This document shows, piece after piece, positions 26,577 through 36,188 of a stretch of DNA of 64,000 bases. The stretch is taken from assembly GCA_020832375.1 (NCBI GenBank), contig JAFIEW010000007.1:1-64000 (forward strand). Direction: 5' to 3'. A model generated the notes under the pieces. The model made no database searches. It worked only from the letters and a program-made list of their open reading frames with translations, and was not told where the DNA came from. This DNA is from Cyclobacteriaceae bacterium. GTDB lineage: Bacteria; Bacteroidota; Bacteroidia; Cytophagales; Cyclobacteriaceae. Each line of letters starts with the position of its first letter. The stretch's first letter is position 1. The translations under genes were made by a program, and so were the position numbers.

Positions 26577-27009
26577 AGGCAGCAATAATTAGCTGAAGCA
26601 TGCTTAATGGTAACTAGAGGGCAGATAGCTATCGATGGCTTATTTTGCAGCATTGATGCCATTGGAGAAAAAGGCAGGTGTAAATTTCTTTAAAGCTTGA
26701 GCATTATCGAATCTATAAAAGAGGTAGATAGGCATTGCTGAAAAAGTCGCAAGTACAACAGTTTATAGGCTGCAAAGCGAGGATGTATTGATATAGCACG
26801 AGCTGAAGCCAACAAAGAAGATGTTGGGCTTTGGGCTAAGCTACCATATGTCGATCTCGGTTATTTTGGAGCAAGCATTTTCACTATTTTACTTGAAAAC
26901 CATGCAATTAGATAAATAAAGTATAGACTTTATGATTCATCAACAATTTATCCGTTTTTATTCATACCCTAGATAGACGACTTCAAAGGCTTGGCCATTA
27001 CCATAGAGC
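26577..27009. other. 433-bp intergenic region with a dispersed repeat
   Basis: Convergent spacer without a gene. Its distal part (26828-26964) is repeat copy A described separately. The rest has no recognisable feature. Confidence 0.5.
26828..26964 (+). repeat. Dispersed intergenic repeat, copy A
   Basis: About 137 bp that align end to end with 45474-45612 in the same orientation. Shared blocks include GCTTTGGGCTAAGCTAC, GTCGATCT, AGCATTTTCACTATT, AGATAAATAAA and ATAGACTT. Roughly three quarters of positions agree by eye. There is no open frame in either copy. Confidence 0.75.
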
Positions 27010-27915
27010 TTACTTATTATCTGTAAGCTCAAGCACAGGATCATAGCTCAAGAAAAACTGATTGACAGCAGACTTCCACGTCTTTTCGAAATTCAAATGT
27101 TCGGCAGATCTCAGTTCTGCTTGGGCCCTTACAATGCTAAACTCTTTGTTGATTTTTGTGATTTTTAATTTCTGCGATTCAGTTAAAATGTTATCAGACC
27201 CATTGATTTCGAGTTGCTGGTAGTCTTTTACCCACAAATCCCAATTTTTAAGTCGCTTGTTTTCAATTTCAGCTTCCACGATCATTTTAGGAATTCTTTT
27301 ACGGCTGAAATTAGTAATTTCATTGTTGAAAACGGTATTGTTGGGTATATAAACAGACTCTTCATCATCATTGATGAGCTGAACGTGTAGTAAGGTGATA
27401 TCTTCTACATACCCTTTGTGAGGCCCGAGTTTTACGTAATCATTGAGCGAAAATTGATTGCTAAACATCATGATCATCCCATTAATCACGTTGGAAATAT
27501 AATCTTTCGAAAGAATAGCCACAGCCGCCGCCACAATGCTTATAGTGGTGAAAAATGTACGGGCTTGAATGCCAAAGATCATTAATACTGAAAAAAAGAA
27601 AACCACAAAACCTGCTACCGATGCAATTCTATTGATTCCTAATATGAAATTATTTTTGATGCCATACTCTAAATGTTCCTTTTTAAGATATACAGCAACC
27701 ACGGAAAGTCTGGCGAAGGCAATCACGAGGTGGAAGGTAATATAAGTGAAGATAGCTTGATATAGATTGGCAGGAATACCGATTTGATCCTGTAAGTTAG
27801 GTCGATAGTAGGAAGCGATGAGTAAGCCAGAATATAGCGCTACCTTTAGTGCAAATAGCATTCGCTTACGGTACTCACGCTGATAAACTATTTGTCTGAT
27901 ATTAGTCAAGCCCAT
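27010..27915 (-). CDS. Mechanosensitive ion channel, MscS family (short form)
   Basis: 301 aa. Three to four predicted membrane helices (about 20-38, 52-70, 88-112, 118-140) with the pore region ISIVAAAVAILSKDYISNVINGMIMMF and the beta domain FSLNDYVKLGPHKGYVEDITLLHVQL. The C-terminal domain is shorter and more divergent than in E. coli MscS. It differs from the 355-aa paralogue at 10568-11635, so the cell has at least two channels with probably different thresholds. Confidence 0.9.
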   Translation of the reverse strand: MGLTNIRQIVYQREYRKRMLFALKVALYSGLLIASYYRPNLQDQIGIPANLYQAIFTYITFHLVIAFARLSVVAVYLKKEHLEYGIKNNFILGINRIASVAGFVVFFFSVLMIFGIQARTFFTTISIVAAAVAILSKDYISNVINGMIMMFSNQFSLNDYVKLGPHKGYVEDITLLHVQLINDDEESVYIPNNTVFNNEITNFSRKRIPKMIVEAEIENKRLKNWDLWVKDYQQLEINGSDNILTESQKLKITKINKEFSIVRAQAELRSAEHLNFEKTWKSAVNQFFLSYDPVLELTDNK

Positions 27916-28224
27916 TGATTGCTATCTATTTTTTCGTCAGTATTATTTTACATTTAACCAATAACTCACCATTCTACGAGATAAATGAATCTTTTTTTAG
28001 AAAAGTTTGATTTCTAACTCTCAAGCCTAAGCGAACTAGTGGTAATCCATGTAAATCTAAATTCATTTTCCTAGATGTACAATATTTAATTTGAAGGTCG
28101 TATCAGTTGTTTTATCACTTTATGATAAATGTGGCTTTCTTTTTTGCACGAAAACAAGCACTAGATTTTACGCTTTAATCATTCCTACCTATTTTTATAG
28201 CCTAGCTGAAAATTTTAAACTACT
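27916..28224. other. 309-bp divergent intergenic region
   Basis: AT-rich spacer between the mscS-like gene and mgsA. It should hold both promoters, but no element matches the consensus well enough to call. Confidence 0.4.
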
Positions 28225-28665
28225 ATGGAGGTAAAAAAGAAAATAGCTTTGGTAGCACATGACAACATGAAGAAGGAGATGATTTCATGGTGTAGGCGTA
28301 ATCAAGAGGAACTAAAGGGACATCGTCTATTTGGCACAGGTACTACAGGAAGGCTTGTATCAGAGGCTTTAGGTCAGGAGGTGGTACGCTTTATCAGCGG
28401 GCCGCTAGGAGGTGATCAACAGATCGGAGCGGCCATTGCCACAGGAGAAATAGACTTTCTGATTTTCTTCTGGGACCCTCTCGAAGCTCAGCCCCATGAT
28501 CCTGATATCAAAGCGCTGCTAAGACTCGCAGCTGTATGGAACATTCCCGTAGCTTGTAATGTAGCCACAGCCGACTTTGTTATCTCATCCCCACTGATGC
28601 AAAAGAATTATGCTAGAAAACTACCCGACCATCAGTCACACAATGAAAGAAAAATTGAATTGTAG
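28225..28665 (+). CDS. mgsA: Methylglyoxal synthase
   Basis: 146 aa. Converts dihydroxyacetone phosphate to methylglyoxal plus phosphate, a bypass that relieves sugar-phosphate stress. Active-site residues align with those of the E. coli enzyme at a constant offset: His12, Asp64 (in GPLGGDQQIG), His91 and Asp94 (in QPHDPD). Monocistronic with spacers on both sides. Confidence 0.96.
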   Translation: MEVKKKIALVAHDNMKKEMISWCRRNQEELKGHRLFGTGTTGRLVSEALGQEVVRFISGPLGGDQQIGAAIATGEIDFLIFFWDPLEAQPHDPDIKALLRLAAVWNIPVACNVATADFVISSPLMQKNYARKLPDHQSHNERKIEL

Positions 28666-28878
28666 TACGGTTTAATTCTTTTTCAACCAATTGATAACGT
28701 GGATTAAAGAGCTATTTCATGAGGACTATATTATTGATGGAGAATCGAAGTTTTGGCACTTGTATATTCATAGAATAGAAGTATTAAGCTTTCAAAATAC
28801 TTCATAAAAACAGACATACTTTAGCTTAAGTGATTAAAAAGCTTGTATTTTTACCTTTTATCGAACAAATAAGAAAAT

Positions 28879-29838
28879 ATGTTTTATCTACAGCGCCCCC
28901 AAGCAAATCCAGCTTATCACCCATGGTTCTCGTTGTTTACGCTTACGGCAGTGGTTATTTCTGGACTACTTATAGGTCAACTCTTAGGCTTGGGCATGAT
29001 CTACTCTCTATTTGGTTTGAGCCTTGAAGAACTGACCTCGCTCTCCACCAATCCGCAAGAAGTAGACAATGGTCGCTTGGCAATGTTTTTACTTCAGGGT
29101 GTGGTGGCTTTATTTGCTTTTTTGGTCGCCCCCATGCTGTATATGCAATGGAAAATGAAGTTGCGCCCATCCGTAGTATTCAGTCGTGGGAGTGTAAGCT
29201 TACTGGGTATGGTCCTAGTGATTACAGCTACTTTGACCATGATATTTGCCAATGCCGGTTTTGTAGAGTGGAATCAAAATTTAGAATTCCCAGCTTTCTT
29301 AGAGCGATTCGCCGAGTGGGCACGCCAAAAAGAGGATAGCTTAGGTGAATTGACAGTATATTTAACGAGTTTCGCCTCTTTTGAAGAATATTTGTTAGGG
29401 CTTGTCGTGATTGCTGTTATTCCTGCCATTGGTGAGGAGTTTCTGTTTCGCGGTGTAGTGCAAGAAAAATTATTAGCGGCAACTCAAAACCCACATACCG
29501 CTGTTTGGGGAGCGGCAATTATATTTTCCGCTATACACATGCAATTTTTTGGTTTTGTACCTCGCATGCTTTTGGGCGCCGCATTTGGCTATTTATACCT
29601 TTATAGCGGTAATCTATGGTACCCTATCATAGCGCATTTTCTTAACAATGGCATTACTGTTACCGTTTTATACCTCCATAGACAAGGGTTCATCGATATG
29701 GATATCGAAAATGGTACTGAAAGTCCAGGTATTTATATTACTTTAATCCTTACTTTGGCAAGTATTGCGTTAATTTATGGCTTCTATCGTCATAAAAAAG
29801 AAACTCATAGTCATACCAAACTATCGCAGGAAAGCTAG
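28879..29838 (+). CDS. CPBP family intramembrane glutamic protease (CAAX-protease type)
   Basis: 319 aa with about eight membrane segments. The catalytic motifs are Glu186-Glu187 with Arg191 (GEEFLFRGVVQ), His220 in FSAIHMQF, and HFLNNG with His253 and Asn257. Family members are ABI/CPBP-type proteases; in bacteria some process bacteriocins or regulate membranes, but the substrate here is unknown. A hydrophilic loop (about 130-160) lies before the catalytic helices. Confidence 0.93.
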   Translation: MFYLQRPQANPAYHPWFSLFTLTAVVISGLLIGQLLGLGMIYSLFGLSLEELTSLSTNPQEVDNGRLAMFLLQGVVALFAFLVAPMLYMQWKMKLRPSVVFSRGSVSLLGMVLVITATLTMIFANAGFVEWNQNLEFPAFLERFAEWARQKEDSLGELTVYLTSFASFEEYLLGLVVIAVIPAIGEEFLFRGVVQEKLLAATQNPHTAVWGAAIIFSAIHMQFFGFVPRMLLGAAFGYLYLYSGNLWYPIIAHFLNNGITVTVLYLHRQGFIDMDIENGTESPGIYITLILTLASIALIYGFYRHKKETHSHTKLSQES

Positions 29839-29918
29839 GATGTGTTAAGGTACTTCTTCCTTAATATCTCCATCAACTAGTTGAAGAAATATTTATCGTT
29901 TGCTACAAACAACAACCA

Positions 29919-30131
29919 ATGAAAGACTGGAAAATTGTATTTAAAAGCCATGATGTGCATCCTGCCGTCATTATAAAAGGACTACTTGAAGATCAGGGAC
30001 TGCAAGCGGTATTATTATCAAAGAAAGACAGCTCATTGTTTTTCCCGACAGGAATGCACGAAGTCTACGTACCAGAACAACAAGAAGAACAAGCGAACTT
30101 AATAATCAAGGATGGTGAGGAAAATCAGTAG
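29919..30131 (+). CDS. DUF2007-type small protein
   Basis: 70 aa. The beta-alpha-beta layout with KSHDVHPAVIIKGLLEDQG and an EVYVPEQQ segment is that of the DUF2007 (signal-transducing, GlnB-like ferredoxin fold) family. Its 3' end overlaps cdsA by 20 nt, so the two are translationally linked. Role unknown. Confidence 0.8.
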   Translation: MKDWKIVFKSHDVHPAVIIKGLLEDQGLQAVLLSKKDSSLFFPTGMHEVYVPEQQEEQANLIIKDGEENQ

Positions 30132-30948
30132 CTACAGCAATCTTACTCAACGGGTCATTGCAGCAATCATAGGAGCTGCAGTATTAATCACATGCATTGC
30201 TTATGGACCCTACTCATATTTTATTATTTTTTTGGTTTTATGCATCCTCGCCCAGTTAGAGTTTTATAAACTCACAGGTTTAGATGGAATGGTCCCCCTT
30301 AAAAGTTATGGCACTTTCCTAGGGGCGCTCATGTTTACCCTCGTTTTTTTGATAGAAATGGGACACATCAAGTGGGATTACCTCTTCATATTGTTTCCTT
30401 TCTTTGCAGGAATATTTTTAATAAAACTATATAAGAAGCAAGACAAAAAGCCTTTTACCAATATTGGAATCACCTTTTTAGGTCTCATCTATGTAGCCTT
30501 GCCTCTCTGCCTTCTTACTGTTTCGGCTTTTCACAAAGGGAGCTACACTTATGAGCTTGTACTAGGGCTTTTACTTATTTTGTGGGCTAGTGATACAGGT
30601 GCATATTTTGCTGGTACAAAATTCGGCAAGACAAAATTATTTGAGCGAGTGAGCCCTAAAAAATCTTGGGAGGGCAGCATTGGTGGGCTAATTTTAGCTC
30701 TTGCCATGTCGATGGGTATATACTATTTCACTGAGCTTTTTACCGCTTACCACTGGGGCTTTATAGCTCTCTTAGTGGTTATCGCAGGTACTTATGGTGA
30801 CTTAGTCGAGAGCTTGTTTAAGCGGTCAATCGCCATTAAAGACAGTGGCTCATTCATTCCAGGCCATGGCGGCTTTTTAGATCGTTTCGACGGTCTTTTA
30901 CTAGCTACCCCTTTCATAGTCGTTTTTTTAAGATTATTTCCCCTCTAA
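30112..30948 (+). CDS. cdsA: Phosphatidate cytidylyltransferase
   Basis: 278 aa integral membrane enzyme that makes CDP-diacylglycerol from phosphatidic acid and CTP, the precursor of all phospholipids. About seven membrane segments are visible, with SPKKSWEGSIGG and the complete family signature SLFKRSIAIKDSG ... HGGFLDRFD near the C-terminus. The start lies 20 nt inside the DUF2007 gene. Confidence 0.96.
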   Translation: MVRKISSYSNLTQRVIAAIIGAAVLITCIAYGPYSYFIIFLVLCILAQLEFYKLTGLDGMVPLKSYGTFLGALMFTLVFLIEMGHIKWDYLFILFPFFAGIFLIKLYKKQDKKPFTNIGITFLGLIYVALPLCLLTVSAFHKGSYTYELVLGLLLILWASDTGAYFAGTKFGKTKLFERVSPKKSWEGSIGGLILALAMSMGIYYFTELFTAYHWGFIALLVVIAGTYGDLVESLFKRSIAIKDSGSFIPGHGGFLDRFDGLLLATPFIVVFLRLFPL

Positions 30949-31276
30949 AATACTTTCAAAGAAATCTGCAAAAGGAAGGCTTCAAATTTGCCCTACTACC
31001 AATGAATCTTCTATTTTTGTAAATTGATTTTGTTTTAGGTGGAATGAGAACGCTGATCTAACTTTCTTACTCATTTTAATGCGCTAGTTTTCAACAAACT
31101 AGCTGTTTTCAATGGATTAGATTGATGTTTAAAAGCATAAGTTTTTATTGCCTCATTATAGTAGGAAGCCGTAGATTGCTTGCAGCTGTTGACATTCTAA
31201 CTCTTAAAGCGCTATTGATAAGTAATTAATGTAGGAAATTTAGGGTCCATTGGATCAACAAATGAATATTTAGCAA
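30949..31276. other. 328-bp intergenic region
   Basis: Between cdsA and pheT. It contains one copy of the recurrent motif (31033-31053) and otherwise no gene, terminator or consensus promoter that I can call. Confidence 0.4.
31033..31053 (+). repeat. Copy of the recurrent intergenic motif (TGGRATGAGRA)
   Basis: TTTTAGGTGGAATGAGAACGC differs from the minus-strand copy at 1917-1938 at two positions, and also resembles the copy at 60235-60255. Confidence 0.5.
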
Positions 31277-33691
31277 ATGAAAGTATCATATAATCAGCTC
31301 AGCAAGCTGGTAGATTTATCGGGCATATCAATAGATGATATCTCAGCCAAGCTGACAGCTTCTGGTCTTGAAGTGGAAGGCGTGGAAGCTTATGAGTCAG
31401 TAAAAGGCGGCTTAGAAGGTGTTTTAATTGGAGAGGTCGTTAGTTGCGAGCCTCATCCCAATGCAGATAAATTAAAGATCACTCAAGTAGACCTAGGTAG
31501 AGAGGAGCATTCTCAGATTGTATGTGGTGCGCCCAATGTAGCTGTGGGCCAAAAGGTACTAGTGGCAGATGTTGGATCAACCCTATATCCACAAGACGGC
31601 GAGCCTTTCAAAATTAAAAAAGCAAAAATTAGAGGAGAACATTCTCTTGGGATGATTTGCGCTGAGGATGAACTAGGCTTGGGAGTGAGTCATGATGGCA
31701 TTATGGTATTGTCTACCGATTTACCTAATGGCACGCCAGCATCTCAACATATAGCAATCAACAATGATCAAATCATCGAAATTGGACTGACGCCCAATAG
31801 GATCGATGCGGCCTCTCATTTAGGGGTGGCACGCGAGCTTGCATTGCTTTTTGATCGTAAACTTACCCTGCCAAAGCCACCCGCTATTAAAGAAGGGGAT
31901 GGTGATTGCCACATAGAAGTGCACAACAGAGCCGCAGCTCCTCGCTACGCTGGAGTACTTCTGAAAAACATAAAGATAGCACCATCGCCGAAATGGTTGC
32001 AAGACGTACTTTTAGCATTAGGACAGAAGCCCGTAAATAATGCTGTCGACATCACTAATTTTGTACTGCATGAATTGGGGCAGCCGCTTCACGCATTTGA
32101 TTGGCAAATGGTGAAGGGTGAAAAAATAGTGGTGCGAACCGCCAAAGAGGGTGAAAAAATAGTAACCCTTGATGAAAAAGATAGGACTTTGCGCGTAACA
32201 GATTTAGTAATCTGCGATGAGGATAAGCCACTTTGCATCGCGGGTGTACTAGGTGGGATTAATTCTGGGGTAACAGATCTTACGAAGACTATCTTTTTAG
32301 AAAGTGCTTATTTCTCACCTGACTTTGTAAGGCAAACCGCTCAGCACCATCAAATTAAAACTGACGCTTCCTTTAGATTCGAGCGAGGTACTGACCCTAA
32401 TATACCGATTTATGCATTAGCCATGGCGGTAGAAATGATGATTGATCTTTGTGGTGCCGAAGTAGCTTCTCATGTAGCTGACGAGTACCCTGAACCGATA
32501 GAAGACTTTGAGGTAAAGGTACGATACGAACGTATTAATTTGCTGTGTGGTGTAGATATAGCAAAAGAAGAGGTAAAGCGCATATTGAAAGGACTTGAAA
32601 TTGAGATCGATGCAGAAACTGACGTTGATTTCATTGCAAAAGTGCCTGCCTATCGCGTTGATGTGAATCGTGAGGTTGACATTATTGAAGAGGTTTTGCG
32701 CATTTATGGCTACGACCAAGTGCCACTTTCTGAGAATCTTGGCACGAGCTACTTGGCCAATTTTGCTAAGGTAGATAAGCATCAATTGCGTTATGCGCTT
32801 TCGCAACAACTTTCTGCTCATGGCTTTTTTGAGATCACTACCAATTCACTTACCAAGCCTTTGTTGTCATCGGCGGTAGGCAATATCAATGAAGGCGAAG
32901 ATGTAATTATCTTAAACCGCCTAAGTGAAGATCTCGCGGTGATGAGGCAGTCACTGATTGGTAGTGGTCTGGAAGTTGTTACGCATAATATCAAACGGAG
33001 GCAAGAAAACTTAAAGCTCTATGAGTTTGGTAAGACTTACCACCATAAGCAAGGCGCCTATGAGGAGCATGAGGTTTTAGCATTATTTTTGACGGGAGAA
33101 AATAGACCTGAGAATTGGAAAAATAAAGGCGAGCTTTCAAAGTTTCATGATATTTACTTATATGTTAGTAAAATTTTAGATAAATTTAAGCTGTCGAATT
33201 TTGATCAAGAGATCGTGCACGACGATTTGTGGGATTATGGTATGCTTTTAAAGGATCAAAAGGGGCGATTAATAGCGCAATTGGGTAAGCTTAATCCTAC
33301 TTTAGCGAAAAAGTTTGACTGTAAAAAAGAAGTTTTTGCATCTGAAATTTATTGGGAAGTACTACTAGATAGTAGGTCTGAGGGCTTTGTATATGAGGAA
33401 ATTTCTAAGTTTCCTGAAGTAAAGCGTGATTTGTCTTTAGTATTAGATAAAGGTGTTAGTTATGATCAAATAAAAAGCTTGACTCAAGAAGTTGAAAAGC
33501 GACTGATCAAAAAGATTAATGTATTTGACGTATACGAGGGAGATAATATAGAAGAAGGCAAAAAAGCTTATGCTCTAAGTTATATATTGCAAGATAGGTC
33601 TAAAACACTTACTGATAAAGTTATAGATAAGACCATGAACCAATTGATGAAGGCCTATGAGGAAAAACTAGGCGCCTACATCCGTAAATAA
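31277..33691 (+). CDS. pheT: Phenylalanyl-tRNA synthetase, beta subunit
   Basis: 804 aa, normal for bacterial PheT. Domains in order: tRNA-binding OB fold (about 40-150, LKITQVDLG and QIVCGAPNVA), B3/B4 editing domain (about 210-390), B5 DNA-binding-like domain (about 400-475), the catalytic-like core, and the C-terminal anticodon-binding FDX-ACB domain (about 710-804, beginning ISKFPEVKRDLSLV). It pairs with PheS, encoded elsewhere, to charge tRNA-Phe. It leads a plus-strand run with a coiled-coil gene, zapA and rny. Confidence 0.98.
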   Translation: MKVSYNQLSKLVDLSGISIDDISAKLTASGLEVEGVEAYESVKGGLEGVLIGEVVSCEPHPNADKLKITQVDLGREEHSQIVCGAPNVAVGQKVLVADVGSTLYPQDGEPFKIKKAKIRGEHSLGMICAEDELGLGVSHDGIMVLSTDLPNGTPASQHIAINNDQIIEIGLTPNRIDAASHLGVARELALLFDRKLTLPKPPAIKEGDGDCHIEVHNRAAAPRYAGVLLKNIKIAPSPKWLQDVLLALGQKPVNNAVDITNFVLHELGQPLHAFDWQMVKGEKIVVRTAKEGEKIVTLDEKDRTLRVTDLVICDEDKPLCIAGVLGGINSGVTDLTKTIFLESAYFSPDFVRQTAQHHQIKTDASFRFERGTDPNIPIYALAMAVEMMIDLCGAEVASHVADEYPEPIEDFEVKVRYERINLLCGVDIAKEEVKRILKGLEIEIDAETDVDFIAKVPAYRVDVNREVDIIEEVLRIYGYDQVPLSENLGTSYLANFAKVDKHQLRYALSQQLSAHGFFEITTNSLTKPLLSSAVGNINEGEDVIILNRLSEDLAVMRQSLIGSGLEVVTHNIKRRQENLKLYEFGKTYHHKQGAYEEHEVLALFLTGENRPENWKNKGELSKFHDIYLYVSKILDKFKLSNFDQEIVHDDLWDYGMLLKDQKGRLIAQLGKLNPTLAKKFDCKKEVFASEIYWEVLLDSRSEGFVYEEISKFPEVKRDLSLVLDKGVSYDQIKSLTQEVEKRLIKKINVFDVYEGDNIEEGKKAYALSYILQDRSKTLTDKVIDKTMNQLMKAYEEKLGAYIRK

Positions 33692-33722
33692 TAGATAAAC
33701 CAAAAGAATAACGAATTAACTA

Positions 33723-34034
33723 ATGTCAAAAGAGGAGCTAAAACTTGAAATTTCTGCACTTACTCGTAAGCTAGAATTCTTATTGAGTAATTATGAAGAC
33801 TCGCAGAGAGAAGTAAAGCGGCTTACTTCTGAGAATAAGGAGTTGAAATCACTTTTGACAGACAAAGAAAAGGTAATTAATCAATATAAAGAGAAAGTAC
33901 ATATTCATGAGATATCGGGTCGTTTATCAGGAATAGATAGAACGGACGATACTCAGAGTGAGGAGTTGAAATCGCAGATAGACGATTATATTAAAGAGTT
34001 AGATAAATGTATTGCTCAGTTGAGCGGACAATAA
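33723..34034 (+). CDS. Small coiled-coil protein upstream of zapA
   Basis: 103 aa. Almost all of it is predicted coiled coil (heptads from about 4 to 60 and 75 to 100), with no membrane segment. It lies 31 bp after pheT and 16 bp before zapA. By position and type it could be a functional counterpart of ZapB, which bridges ZapA to the chromosome terminus; this is inference, since coiled coils give no usable homology. Confidence 0.7.
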   Translation: MSKEELKLEISALTRKLEFLLSNYEDSQREVKRLTSENKELKSLLTDKEKVINQYKEKVHIHEISGRLSGIDRTDDTQSEELKSQIDDYIKELDKCIAQLSGQ

Positions 34035-34050
34035 AAGGTGTTTTTGTTGA

Positions 34051-34329
34051 ATGTCAGAACTATCCATTAAGCTAAAAATTGCGGATCGTGAATATCCACT
34101 TAGAGTTTCATCAGAAGATGAGGAGGCTATACGTGAGGCCGCGAAAAAGCTCAATAAACGGATAAAAGTTTATAAGGAGAAGTATGGTATTTCTGACTAT
34201 CAAGACCTTATGGCTATGGTAGCGTTTGACTGCCTTGTAGAGGATGAGAAAAAAGCCAAAGATACTTCAGACGATCACATGCTTGAGCAAGTCAAAGGCT
34301 TAAACAAAATGATATCTAAGGTACTTTGA
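34051..34329 (+). CDS. zapA: Cell division protein ZapA
   Basis: 92 aa. The N-terminal beta-hairpin domain (IKLKIADREYPLRVSSEDEEAIREAAKKLN) followed by a helix is the ZapA family pattern. ZapA bundles FtsZ filaments in the Z-ring. It follows the coiled-coil gene by 16 bp, and a structured spacer separates it from rny. Confidence 0.9.
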   Translation: MSELSIKLKIADREYPLRVSSEDEEAIREAAKKLNKRIKVYKEKYGISDYQDLMAMVAFDCLVEDEKKAKDTSDDHMLEQVKGLNKMISKVL

Positions 34330-34359
34330 TTCAGTCTCATTACTAATTTTTATAATATA

Positions 34360-34465
34360 TTCCCTTACTACTGTTTTCATCCCTCGCAAAAAAATTCCTT
34401 TAAAGGAATAGGACTGCAGGGGCATGGGGTCCTTCAAAAATCAGCCCGTAGTTTTTGAACCTAAT
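34360..34465 (+). ncRNA. Structured RNA candidate between zapA and rny (possible 6S-like RNA or rny leader)
   Basis: Three consecutive hairpins: ATTCC/GGAAT at 34394-34409, GGAC/GTCC at 34411-34432, and an 8-bp stem TTCAAAAA/TTTTTGAA at 34433-34459. A TAATTTTT box near 34342-34349 could serve as a -7 element. In several bacterial groups 6S RNA lies beside zapA, which makes that the leading guess; I could not match a defined 6S consensus, and a leader or attenuator of rny is equally possible. Boundaries are approximate. Confidence 0.4.
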
Positions 34466-34478
34466 AATTTTTAAAGTC

Positions 34479-36044
34479 ATGAGTGAAATAATCATATTTA
34501 TTTCAGCTCTGGTTTTGGGTGGTGCAATTGGCTTTTTTGTGGGTAGATCTTTGTTGAAAAAGATTTACACCCAAATGGAAGAAGAAGCAAAAGAGAAAGC
34601 ACGACTTCTAATCAAGGAGGCTGAAATAACTTCTGAGAGCATCAAAAAAGAAAGAATCGTAGAGGCGAAAGAAAAATACTTAAAACTCAAGTCAGAGTTT
34701 GAAGAGGAAAGTAATCGCAAGCGCAACATTCTCCAAACCAATGAGAACAAGCTGAAGCAGCGTGAACAAAACCTTTCGCGCCAAATGGAGCAAGTGAAGC
34801 GTAAGGAGGCTGAGCTTGACAGTGAAAAAGAAAACGTTAAAGCGCAGCTCGATATACTAAGCCGGAAAAAGGAGGAGCTTGAAAAAATCAAACAGCAAAA
34901 GGTGGCTGTTCTTGAAAAAGTAAGTAATCTTACCGCTGAAGAAGCACAGGAGCAGCTCATGGAAACCTTAAGAGCTGAAGCTCAAAGTAAAGCTAGTTCG
35001 CACATAAAGGAAATCGTAGAAGAAGCTAAGCTTACTGCCACTAAGCAAGCTAAAAAAGTAGTTATCGAAACACTTCAGCGTACCGCTACTGAGCATGCGA
35101 TCGAAAACTGCGTGTCTATCTTCAACCTTGAGTCCGACGATATCAAAGGAAAGATTATTGGTAGAGAAGGACGTAATATCCGAGCTTTAGAAGCACTTAC
35201 GGGAGTAGAAATTATCGTAGATGATACCCCTGAGGCTATTATCATTAGTGGTTTTGATCCAGTAAGGAGAGAAATTGCTCGATTGAGTTTGCATCGATTG
35301 GTAGTAGATGGTAGAATTCATCCTGCTCGTATAGAGGAGGTAGTAGCCAAAACACAAAAAAATATTGAAGAAGAGATCCTAGATTTAGGTGAAAAAACGG
35401 TAATAGACTTAGGAATCCATGGTTTGCATCCTGAATTGATACGCCTAGTAGGTAGGATGCGTTATCGCTCATCGTATGGTCAAAACCTCTTGCAACATTC
35501 GCGCGAAGTAGCTAAGCTATGCGCTACTATGGCAGCAGAACTCGGCCTCAATGTAAAGCTGGCAAAGAGAGCTGGTTTGTTACATGATATTGGTAAGGTA
35601 TGGCATGAAGAGCCAGAACTGCCTCATGCAGTTTTGGGTATGGAGCTAGCGCAGAAGTATAAGGAGCACCCAGATGTTTGCAACGCCATCGGAGCTCACC
35701 ACGATGAGGTGGAGATGACAACACTTATTTCACCCATTGTTCAGGTATGCGATGCTATTTCTGGTTCTAGACCAGGAGCTCGCAGAGAAGTGATGGAATC
35801 CTATCTGAAGCGACTGAAGGATTTAGAAAATCTTGCTTTAAGCTTCGACGGGGTGAACAAATGCTATGCAATACAAGCTGGACGTGAGTTGAGAGTAATG
35901 GTAGATGCGGAAAATGTAGACGATCAGCGATCAGACATGCTTTCTTATGAAATTTCTCAGAAAATTGAAAAAGAAATGCAGTACCCTGGTCAAATCAAAG
36001 TAACGGTCATTAGAGAGATGAGGTCTGTCAGTTTTGCAAAATAA
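34479..36044 (+). CDS. rny: Ribonuclease Y
   Basis: 521 aa from ATG 34479; an upstream in-frame TTG at 34455 lies inside the hairpin and would give an atypical N-terminus. Membrane-anchored endonuclease that starts mRNA decay. Order: one N-terminal membrane helix (about 3-22), a long coiled coil (about 25-190), a KH domain with [19 protein letters not shown], and an HD domain whose metal site is seen in LLQHSREVA and AGLLHDIGK. Length and domain order are typical. Terminates at 36126-36155. Confidence 0.97.
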   Translation: MSEIIIFISALVLGGAIGFFVGRSLLKKIYTQMEEEAKEKARLLIKEAEITSESIKKERIVEAKEKYLKLKSEFEEESNRKRNILQTNENKLKQREQNLSRQMEQVKRKEAELDSEKENVKAQLDILSRKKEELEKIKQQKVAVLEKVSNLTAEEAQEQLMETLRAEAQSKASSHIKEIVEEAKLTATKQAKKVVIETLQRTATEHAIENCVSIFNLESDDIKGKIIGREGRNIRALEALTGVEIIVDDTPEAIIISGFDPVRREIARLSLHRLVVDGRIHPARIEEVVAKTQKNIEEEILDLGEKTVIDLGIHGLHPELIRLVGRMRYRSSYGQNLLQHSREVAKLCATMAAELGLNVKLAKRAGLLHDIGKVWHEEPELPHAVLGMELAQKYKEHPDVCNAIGAHHDEVEMTTLISPIVQVCDAISGSRPGARREVMESYLKRLKDLENLALSFDGVNKCYAIQAGRELRVMVDAENVDDQRSDMLSYEISQKIEKEMQYPGQIKVTVIREMRSVSFAK

Positions 36045-36125
36045 GCCTTATTGATTGGGTCTTAAAAAGTTCAAACGGCCTATTTAATGGGTTGTTAAGA
36101 TGATATAATAAATTTGGTATATAGT

Positions 36126-36155
36126 AAAAAAGGCGACAATATTGTCGCCTTTTTT
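36126..36155 (+). terminator. Terminator after rny
   Basis: A perfect 30-bp palindrome, AAAAAAGGCGACAAT and its complement, ending in a T-run 81 bp past the rny stop. Confidence 0.9.
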
Positions 36156-36188
36156 GTATTTTAGATTTTTATTATAAATCATCTTACT

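Noticed and set aside
34455-34478. Upstream TTG start of rny
   Set aside because: It lies inside the third hairpin of the spacer and adds an atypical N-terminus; ATG 34479 gives the standard RNase Y start.
34565-34960. 131-codon minus-strand frame inside rny, Ser/Phe-rich
   Set aside because: It is the antisense image of the rny coiled coil (Lys/Glu-rich), a usual artefact.
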